Below, one piece after another: positions 17,901 to 23,075 of a stretch of 23,075 nucleotides of DNA (position 1 is the stretch's first letter; each line of letters starts with the position of its first letter). The position numbers were made by a program, and so were the translations under genes. Under the pieces are notes generated by a model. That model was not told the origin of the DNA. It ran no database searches and worked only from the letters and a program-made list of their open reading frames with translations. Source of the stretch: Desulfobacterales bacterium (GTDB lineage: Bacteria > Desulfobacterota > Desulfobacteria > Desulfobacterales > RPRI01); NCBI GenBank assembly GCA_020052975.1, contig JAGVOC010000061.1, positions 1 through 23,075 of the forward strand, given 5' to 3'.

Positions 17901-18653
17901 ATGACCTACCTTGAATTGCTTAAACGTGTTTACGCTTTTTGCGCTCTGAGTAATGATGAATTATCAGTTATCGACGATTTCTGCACCCGGAAGAAATTTA
18001 TCCACAACCATCGTTTATTTAAAGATGGAGATTCAGCCGCTCATCTGTGGGTGGTGGAAAATGGATTGATTGATCTTAGGTTTGATCTGCCCGATAGCGA
18101 GACATCTGAAGAGAGCACTCTGTCATCCGTATCTGAAAATAATATTATCGGATGGTCAAGTCTTGTCTCTCCTCACAGATACAAGCTTTCGGCTTATTGC
18201 GCTTCAGATAAATGCACTGTCGTGATGATTGAAAGAGATCGGTTGCTTGAGTTTATGAAAGAAAACCCTGACGCCGGTTATAAAATACTGTCCGAAATAC
18301 TGAAGGTCGTCGGAAACCGTTTTGAAAGACTCCTTCAGACGGCGGATGAAGCGCCTCTTTCCCCTGTGAAGGTTACAGTCCATATGGGAACCTGCGGAAT
18401 TGCAGCCGGCGCCCGGGAAATTATGAAGGCGCTTATAGAGGAAATAACCAGGTCCGGTCAGTCCAGAATTAAGATATCGGCCGGAGGGTGTATCGGCAGA
18501 TGCGCGAGCGAGCCCAATGTTACTGTTGAGATCCAAAATGAGAAGACTGTAATTTATCAGAAAATGGACCCGGCAAAGATGATTCGGGTATTCAATGAAC
18601 ATTTGATTTCAGGTCGGATTCAGAATGATTTGGTGCTTGAAGGGGGCAGATGA
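17901..18653 (+). CDS. cNMP-binding-like domain fused to HndB-like [2Fe-2S] ferredoxin
   Basis: Residues 1-150 form a cyclic-nucleotide-binding-type beta roll. Residues about 157-250 are a thioredoxin-like [2Fe-2S] domain of the kind in HndB/NuoF N-termini: MGTCGIAAGAREIMKAL, then GGCIGRC and the VTVEI..KTVIYQKMDPAKM strand-helix. Ligand candidates are Cys165, Cys197 and Cys201. There is no HTH, so it is not a Crp-type DNA-binding regulator. Positions where Crp has the phosphate-binding Glu and Arg appear as Trp and Leu (GWSS..., KLSA...). A Cys pair, YCASDKC (100/105), is conserved in the next gene. ATG 17901 was chosen because GGAGGA precedes it; ATG 17889 includes that site. It overlaps the paralogue by 4 nt. 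Role inferred: a redox carrier or sensor gated by a small ligand. Confidence 0.8.
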   Translation: MTYLELLKRVYAFCALSNDELSVIDDFCTRKKFIHNHRLFKDGDSAAHLWVVENGLIDLRFDLPDSETSEESTLSSVSENNIIGWSSLVSPHRYKLSAYCASDKCTVVMIERDRLLEFMKENPDAGYKILSEILKVVGNRFERLLQTADEAPLSPVKVTVHMGTCGIAAGAREIMKALIEEITRSGQSRIKISAGGCIGRCASEPNVTVEIQNEKTVIYQKMDPAKMIRVFNEHLISGRIQNDLVLEGGR

Positions 18654-19138
18654 TGATAAGTCTTGATTTTCTTAAAAAAGCGGGGGTCTTTAAAGATCTG
18701 AATGATGACCGGCTGCTGGCAGTTCTGAATTGCGCCGAACAAGTTGAATTTGAAAAAGGCGCCCGGATCTTTACTCACGGAGCCGATGCGACCAATGTAT
18801 GGATACTGGTGGAAGGCGATGTTGAATTGAGATCGGAGCCTTCAGGCAAGGATGTTTCGGGTAAGGCACCGGCTGTTTCGTTTACCTCGGCAGCCCAGGC
18901 ATTCGGATGGACATGCTTTGTTCCTCCATATAAATACAGCCTTTCCGGATATTGCGCTTCGGGGAAATGCAAAGTCATAAAATTTAAAAAAGAGGATATT
19001 ATCCGTCTTTTTGAATCCGACAAAACCACTGGTTTTCAGGTAATGCTATATCTTTTAGGAGTTGTAGGCAGGCAGTTTGAGCAGCTTCAGGATGAAATTG
19101 CGCGGAGAAGAGGGATAGAGGTCTTGAGCCGATGGTAA
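18650..19138 (+). CDS. Stand-alone cNMP-binding-like domain protein (paralogue)
   Basis: This 162-aa protein is a single cyclic-nucleotide-binding-type domain. It is clearly paralogous to the first 150 residues of the preceding gene: GWTCFVPPYKYSLSGYCASGKC here, GWSSLVSPHRYKLSAYCASDKC there (each in parts), plus the shared VVGRQFEQLQ helix. It has no ferredoxin domain, HTH or membrane segment and ends in a basic helix. It shares the missing phosphate-cassette residues and the Cys102/Cys107 pair. It begins in an ATGATGA overlap with the upstream stop (the second ATG, 18653, is equally possible), so the two are co-translated and may form a heteromer. The converging oxidoreductase gene ends 43 nt away. 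The biochemical role is unknown. Confidence 0.75.
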   Translation: MMISLDFLKKAGVFKDLNDDRLLAVLNCAEQVEFEKGARIFTHGADATNVWILVEGDVELRSEPSGKDVSGKAPAVSFTSAAQAFGWTCFVPPYKYSLSGYCASGKCKVIKFKKEDIIRLFESDKTTGFQVMLYLLGVVGRQFEQLQDEIARRRGIEVLSRW

Positions 19139-19181
19139 TCGGCGCCATCTGATCGATGCCTCTTATCCTTGCAATTTCGCC

Positions 19182-21266
19182 TCAGGCAGCTTCTTTATCG
19201 TAACATATCCGGCAGCAGTCCAGGCAGCGTCCGGATTCGTAAATCGCATCGGTTTCGCTTATCACAAGATCTGATTCCACAAAGGATATGATCCGTTCGC
19301 CTACCGGAAGCTCCGGCATGGGCGTCCGTTTCGAGCGCACCACACCTTCAACGGATGTAAAAAGAGATTCCCGGATATGCTGCTTCCTCAGGGATTTGGG
19401 GACAGGCGTAACCTCTTCCCCCGTAAGATAGAGGTGAATGGCCCGGGCCGCCCTTCTCCCGCCGCCTATTGCCTCAATAACCAGCGAAGCCCCGGTAAAC
19501 GCGTCTCCGGCGGCAAACACATAGGGGATGCTGGACTGGAGAGTTTCCGGGTCGGCATCTATCGTACTCCACCGGGTAATTTTCAACTCTTTTATTGCTT
19601 CGTCGTCATTTATAAATGAAACATCAGGTCCCTGGCCTATGGCGGAAATAATCATATCCACATCAATACAGGTTTCAGAGCCTTTCACCGGCACTGGTCG
19701 GCGTCTTCCGCTTGCATCCGGTTCTCCCAGTACCATCCTGAGATACTCGAGTTTGGATACCCGGTTGTTCTGGTCGGCGATTACCCTGACGGGTGCGGCA
19801 AGAAATACAAACTTCACGCCTTCGTGCTCCGCCGCTTCAATTTCCACCTGATTGGCGGGCATCTCGCTTCGGGTTCTGCGGTAAACAATATAAACCTCTT
19901 CTGCTCCCAGTCTTATCAGGGTCCGGACACAGTCTATAGCGGTATTTCCACCTCCGATTACAGCGCATTTGCGGCCGACAGGAAAAGATCCAGCCTCCTT
20001 TCCTTCCTGCTGATGCTCTGCAAACCGGGTCAGAAAATCAATTCCGGTATAGCAACCTTCAAGGTTTTCACCTTCCGCACCAAGCATGTAATCCTTCCAT
20101 GCGCCGATGCCGAGAAAAACTGCGTCAAATCCGTCCGTTTTTAAAGATGCGGTATCAAAATCCTTTCCCAGTCTGACATTGGGTTTATGCTCAATACCCA
20201 GCGCCAGAATACCGTCTGTTTCCCATTTCAGCACGGTTTTGGGAAGACGGTACTCCGGGATACCGTAGCGGATCATGCCTCCCAGCTCCGGCATCATGTC
20301 GAATATGGTGACATCATGGCCGAGCCGTCTCAGAAAATATGCACAGCTCAGCCCGGCAGGCCCGCCGCCGACAACCGCCACTTTCTTTCCGGTAGATGGA
20401 GCGCAGGGAATTGGAAGACGCTTTCCCGAGTTCATTTCATAGTCTGCAACAAAACGTTTTAGCTGGTTGATGGATACAGGCTCGTCTTCAATACCTCTCC
20501 GGCAATAGGATTCGCACGGATGAGGGCAGACTCTTCCACAGGCAAGAAGAAGAGGGTTCCGATCCCTTATTGTATTGACGGCTCCGGAATAATCACGACT
20601 CCTGATCTGCGATATGTACTGTGGAATATTGATTTCGGCAGGGCATGTCTGGCTGCACGGGGAAAGAGCGTCGTCTTCAGCATTGAAATGAAGAAGCCTC
20701 TCGGACATTGTACGAACGTTTAAGATGCCTTTCGGACAGACTTTTTCGCATGCGCCGCATCCGACGCATTTTGCTTCATCCACAACAGGGTACCCGTCCG
20801 GTCCCATATGAATGGCATTAAATATGCACGAATCAACGCAATCTCCAAGCCCTATACAACCTACACTGCAAAGACGTTTTCCTCCATAAAAAGCTGATAT
20901 TGCCCGGCACCTTGTGATGCCGTCATAGATAAACTTGTCCTCGGCCCTGTCTCCTCCGTTGCATTCGTTAAGGGATTTTTTAGGTTCGGCCGTTCCCGGA
21001 TCCAACCCCATAATCCTTGCAACATTTATGGCTGATTCCATTCCGCCAACCGTACAAGCGCCCGGCTTGGCTTTTCCGGATACAATGGCGCCCGCAGCCG
21101 CAGAGCAGCCGGCAAACCCGCAGCCTCCGCAGTTGGCGCCTGCGAGAAACCCCTCAACTTCAGCGATCCTTGGATCTTCATACACATAAAATATTTTGGA
21201 GGCCGCACTCAATAGAGAACTGCAGGCAAGCCCCAGCCCCATCATAAACAGAACCGCCTCAATCAT
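19182..21266 (-). CDS. RnfB-GltD fusion: Fe-S/FAD NAD(P)H-type oxidoreductase
   Basis: The 694-aa protein joins two known modules. Residues 1-185 resemble RnfB: an N-terminal membrane helix, an NCGGCGFAGC cluster motif (Cys46, 49, 54, 71), then a two-cluster ferredoxin with KCVGCGACEKVCPKG (Cys167-177). Residues about 200-690 resemble the glutamate synthase small subunit/NfnB. They have a Cys-rich Fe-S domain (CSQTCPAEINIP, CGRVCPHPCESYC), an FAD motif VVGGGPAGLSCAYFLRR (298-314), a second Rossmann motif VIGGGNTAIDC for NAD(P)H, and the flavin motif FAAGD. C-terminal Cys residues (RCLDCCRIC) may bind another cluster. No GltA partner is nearby. It probably moves electrons between NAD(P)H and ferredoxin-type carriers at the membrane; the exact partners are unknown. 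AGGAGG precedes the ATG. Confidence 0.85.
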   Translation of the reverse strand: MIEAVLFMMGLGLACSSLLSAASKIFYVYEDPRIAEVEGFLAGANCGGCGFAGCSAAAGAIVSGKAKPGACTVGGMESAINVARIMGLDPGTAEPKKSLNECNGGDRAEDKFIYDGITRCRAISAFYGGKRLCSVGCIGLGDCVDSCIFNAIHMGPDGYPVVDEAKCVGCGACEKVCPKGILNVRTMSERLLHFNAEDDALSPCSQTCPAEINIPQYISQIRSRDYSGAVNTIRDRNPLLLACGRVCPHPCESYCRRGIEDEPVSINQLKRFVADYEMNSGKRLPIPCAPSTGKKVAVVGGGPAGLSCAYFLRRLGHDVTIFDMMPELGGMIRYGIPEYRLPKTVLKWETDGILALGIEHKPNVRLGKDFDTASLKTDGFDAVFLGIGAWKDYMLGAEGENLEGCYTGIDFLTRFAEHQQEGKEAGSFPVGRKCAVIGGGNTAIDCVRTLIRLGAEEVYIVYRRTRSEMPANQVEIEAAEHEGVKFVFLAAPVRVIADQNNRVSKLEYLRMVLGEPDASGRRRPVPVKGSETCIDVDMIISAIGQGPDVSFINDDEAIKELKITRWSTIDADPETLQSSIPYVFAAGDAFTGASLVIEAIGGGRRAARAIHLYLTGEEVTPVPKSLRKQHIRESLFTSVEGVVRSKRTPMPELPVGERIISFVESDLVISETDAIYESGRCLDCCRICYDKEAA

Positions 21267-21404
21267 ACCGGCCTCCTGTCGGATTGGTAGAAAGCAATAT
21301 CCACATCAAATTAGCAATAAAAGAGCCCTTCGCATAAAACAAAACTCCGACCCGCCTAACACAATATCCAAAGGCTTTCAAGTGACATTTTATTCTTTCA
21401 TCGG

Positions 21405-21433
21405 TTGTTTATATTTTTATGCTTTAATATAAT
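21405..21433 (+). promoter_or_regulatory. Strong candidate promoter for thermonuclease
   Basis: TTGTTT (21405-21410) and a perfect TATAAT (21428-21433) are spaced by 17 nt. A start near 21440 would give a 5' leader of about 200 nt that contains the repeat element at 21469-21593. It is the best -10 match I found in the intergenic regions. Confidence 0.6.
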
Positions 21434-21468
21434 TAGAATCTGTTTTATTATAGATCCATTATAGAATT

Positions 21469-21593
21469 CCCTTTTGCCCGATTTTAAGTGTCAGGCTCAA
21501 AGTTCAATCAAGTAATACTTCCATGTATTTCTGAGTTGATCCGCCTGAGGCGGACGCCTTTCCTGAACTCGAACAAAACAGGATGTTTCTGAT
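21469..21593. repeat. MITE-like repeat, GAGACC family (copy A, ends decayed)
   Basis: It aligns along its length with 22951-23061. CCCTTTTGCCCGATT (21469-21483) and GTCAGGCTCAAA (21490-21501) are exact matches, and the central AATAC...GTATT stem and the GAACTCGAACAAAA...GATGTTTCTG tail are similar. The terminal GAGACCTTTGCA ends are not recognisable. It carries an extra TCCGCCTGAGGCGGA palindrome (21540-21554) that copy B lacks. The rest of the gap 21267-21638 shows only promoter elements and an A/T-rich stretch. Confidence 0.7.
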
Positions 21594-21638
21594 ACAAGCC
21601 CCGGTTGATTGGAATTTCAGACCGAAAAGGAGTCTTGC

Positions 21639-22295
21639 ATGAAGATCTGCAGGTCGTTGCTGATAGTATTGCTTTTTACTTTATTCATTATTCCGGGTGT
21701 CTCGCGGGCATGGCAGGGAAAGGTTGTGAGGGTGAGTGACGGCGACACCATTGAGGTGCTGCATAATGGTATTGCCGAAAAGATCAGACTGTACGGAATA
21801 GACTGCCCGGAGAAACAGCAGAATTTTGGCGAGCGCGCAAAACAGTTCACATCCAACAGGATATTTTCAAGAATTGTTGAAATTGACCCGGTAACAAGAG
21901 ACCGTTACGGCAGAACTGTCGGAATCGTATACCATGGAAGCCGCCGTTCTTTGAACGAGGAACTTATCAACAACGGCTATGCGTGGGTCTACCTCCGGTA
22001 TTGCGACCGCTCACAATGCAGCGAATGGACAAAACAGGAAAAAGAGGCAAGGGTAAGAAAGGTTGGCCTGTGGGCAATGAACAGCGCGCTCCCGCCCTGG
22101 GATTTCCGGCGCAATAAAGGATCGGACACAGCATACCAGCCAACCGATAGGGTATACCATGGAAACTTCTCATCCAAGATCTTCCATAAACCAGGCTGCA
22201 GGAGATACAACTGTATCAATTGCGATGTTCTTTTCAGCACCAGAAATGAAGCTTTGGCGGCAGGTTACAGGCCCTGCGGGTTTTGCCGGCCATAA
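21639..22295 (+). CDS. Secreted thermonuclease (SNase-like) with Cys-rich C-terminal motif
   Basis: This is a staphylococcal-nuclease-fold Ca2+-dependent DNA/RNA endonuclease. A signal peptide (MKICRSLLIVLLFTLFIIPG, likely cut after VSRA) indicates export. The catalytic set is present: Asp36 in SDGDTIEV, Arg50/Asp55/Glu58 in IRLYGIDCPE, and Arg92 in DRYGR. After the domain ends near 150, residues 172-218 form a small Cys-rich tail (HKPGCRRYNCINC..., YRPCGFC), with His183 and Cys187, 192, 195, 213 and 216 as possible metal ligands, similar to Ada-type zinc motifs. ATG 21639 was chosen because AAAAGGAG lies 7 nt upstream and a signal peptide follows directly. An in-frame ATG at 21609 would bury it. 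It converges on a GIY-YIG gene with 14 nt between stops. Confidence 0.9.
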   Translation: MKICRSLLIVLLFTLFIIPGVSRAWQGKVVRVSDGDTIEVLHNGIAEKIRLYGIDCPEKQQNFGERAKQFTSNRIFSRIVEIDPVTRDRYGRTVGIVYHGSRRSLNEELINNGYAWVYLRYCDRSQCSEWTKQEKEARVRKVGLWAMNSALPPWDFRRNKGSDTAYQPTDRVYHGNFSSKIFHKPGCRRYNCINCDVLFSTRNEALAAGYRPCGFCRP

Positions 22296-22309
22296 CCCGC
22301 TCAACCACG

Positions 22310-22579
22310 TTAATATTTTCTAAGTTCGGAGATTTTACTGCCGACAGATGCCTGCTTAATCCGGTATTCCAGTTTAAGCGCATCGCTTTTCGTCATTTCT
22401 GAGCTGGCACCAGCCAGTTCAACTGGCCTCCGGGATCTTGTATATCTGGCGCCTCTGCCTGTATTGTGTGATGCCAACCGGTTTTTCAGGTTATTGGTTA
22501 TCCCGCAATACAAAGATTTATCGGAACATCGGATCAGGTAAACAATCCATTTCCCATTTACCGTCTTTGCTTTAATAAT
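22310..22579 (-). CDS. GIY-YIG nuclease-fold protein, YhbQ-like, atypical start
   Basis: This small GIY-YIG protein resembles the UPF0213/YhbQ group of DNA-binding or nicking proteins. The domain is complete only if translation begins upstream of the nearest usable start. WIVYLIRC and SLYCGI give the two GIY-YIG strands, followed by NNLKNRLASHN with its Arg, GRGARYT, and the Glu in LKLEYRIK. The frame is closed by TGA at 22580-22582. Between that stop and the VYL strand there is no ATG, GTG or TTG, only two ATT codons (22579-22574). A GGAGAG site lies 5 nt before the first ATT. TTG at 22513 would delete the first strand. It is either a rare ATT start or a start-codon mutation in a dying gene. 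Confidence 0.72.
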   Translation of the reverse strand: MIKAKTVNGKWIVYLIRCSDKSLYCGITNNLKNRLASHNTGRGARYTRSRRPVELAGASSEMTKSDALKLEYRIKQASVGSKISELRKY

Positions 22580-22789
22580 TCACTCTCTCCTTCAATTCAT
22601 ATCCGTATATGAGCTGACTATCCGGTTAATCAAAATATGAGTATGTATTTTAGCGATAAAATTCTCTGTTTTATTTCATCCTGTAATGCCCGGATCCCGG
22701 CAAAAAATGTATATTTAATTCTTTTTGCTTTCCATTTTAGTCTTCCGCAAAGTTTCCAGTTTCATAATCTTCCTTTACGGTGAATTCAA

Positions 22790-22931
22790 TTCGCCAGGCA
22801 GACCAACGTTTAGATTGATCCGCATAAGACGCTGAATATCGGTTTTCGGGCTGTTCCTCGCAAGGGTGACAGGTTTGTGCGCCAACGCCGCAACCGGCTT
22901 CCAGAACACGGCTTCCTGCCGGATAGGAGAT
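22790..22931 (-). pseudogene. Class I SAM methyltransferase remnant
   Basis: On the minus strand YPAGSRVLEAGCGVGAQT is the SAM-binding motif I region of UbiE-like class I methyltransferases. The frame then breaks, and the following residues VTLARNSPKTDI continue in another frame, showing a frameshift. Further decay follows, with stops by about 22770. The 5' part of the gene is absent and replaced at 22932 by the end of an inverted-repeat element. It is non-functional. The rest of the stretch 22580-22789 shows no gene. Confidence 0.72.
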
Positions 22932-23073
22932 GAGACCTTTGCATAACACCCCCTTTTGCCCGATTACTTCGTCAGGCTCAAATTTTAATCCTCGAAATAC
23001 TCAATGTATTCCTGCGGTTAAAATTATCGCCTTCCTTGAACTTGAGCAAAATTGAATGTTCTGCAAAGGTCTC
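22932..23073. mobile_element. MITE-like element, GAGACC family (copy B, intact ends)
   Basis: The 142-bp element has perfect 12-bp terminal inverted repeats, GAGACCTTTGCA (22932-22943) and TGCAAAGGTCTC (23062-23073). Subterminal inverted similarity (TTTTGCCC/GAGCAAAA) and a central AATAC/GTATT hairpin complete a long imperfect palindrome. No ORF fits inside. Copy A is at 21469-21593 and a solo end at 17169-17184. It has the form of a miniature inverted-repeat transposable element moved in trans, but no transposase is in the window and a target duplication cannot be confirmed at the edge. Confidence 0.72.
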
Positions 23074-23075
23074 GA

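Noticed and set aside
17901..19138. Crp/Fnr-type transcription regulators
   Set aside because: The cNMP-like domains are present, but neither protein has a helix-turn-helix; the first continues into a ferredoxin domain and the second ends after the domain.
22310..22579. GIY-YIG homing endonuclease of an intron or intein
   Set aside because: The protein is short, YhbQ-like and stand-alone; no intron or split host gene surrounds it.

Overview
The window reads as chromosomal DNA from a Gram-negative, strictly or largely anaerobic bacterium, most likely Desulfobacterota (Desulfobacterales-like). This is inferred from the gene order rimP-nusA-infB-ylxP-rbfA-nrnA-truB-rpsO-pnp-M16 peptidase-dut-MBL, from the redox genes on the right (an HndB-like ferredoxin domain and an RnfB/GltD-like flavoprotein), and from intergenic repeat types I associate with that group. 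No species can be named from the sequence alone.

Region 1 (1-13283, all on +) is a translation and RNA-metabolism supercluster. A tRNA-Gly(CCC) and its terminator come first. They are followed by rimP and nusA (overlapping), a 398-bp repeat-filled gap, and then infB, ylxP, rbfA, nrnA and truB, which are packed with overlaps or gaps of a few bases. rpsO and pnp each have their own longer leader. An M16 peptidase, dut and a YycJ-type metallo-hydrolase follow pnp with overlaps or gaps of 1-2 nt. The cluster joins transcription elongation control (NusA), initiation (IF2), 30S maturation (RimP, RbfA, TruB, S15) and RNA decay (PNPase, NrnA). A perfect terminator hairpin sits 7 nt before the annotated rimP ATG, so any transcript entering the operon from upstream must read through it. 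This resembles the attenuated metY-rimP-nusA arrangement of Escherichia coli.

Region 2 (13291-17638) holds a ferritin-like protein on -, a MltD-like lytic transglycosylase and an overlapping APC-family permease on +, and mscL on -. The ferritin/transglycosylase gap carries a chain of perfect hairpins.

Region 3 (17901-21266) is a redox module. Two paralogous proteins carry cNMP-binding-like domains without an HTH, and the first is fused to a [2Fe-2S] thioredoxin-like ferredoxin domain. They converge on a large RnfB-GltD fusion flavoprotein with multiple Fe-S motifs.

Region 4 (21267-23075) looks like eroding accessory DNA. It contains a secreted thermonuclease with a Cys-rich tail, a GIY-YIG nuclease lacking a normal start codon, and a frameshifted methyltransferase remnant cut off by a 142-bp inverted-repeat element that ends at the window edge.

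Non-coding repeats are the most unusual part of the window. I see a CGTAAAAAGTC-ended palindromic family, a GAGACCTTTGCA-ended MITE-like family, and a small TCCGCC(N2-3)GGCGGA palindrome that lies inside otherwise unrelated repeats. I found no CRISPR array, transposase, integrase or rRNA gene.
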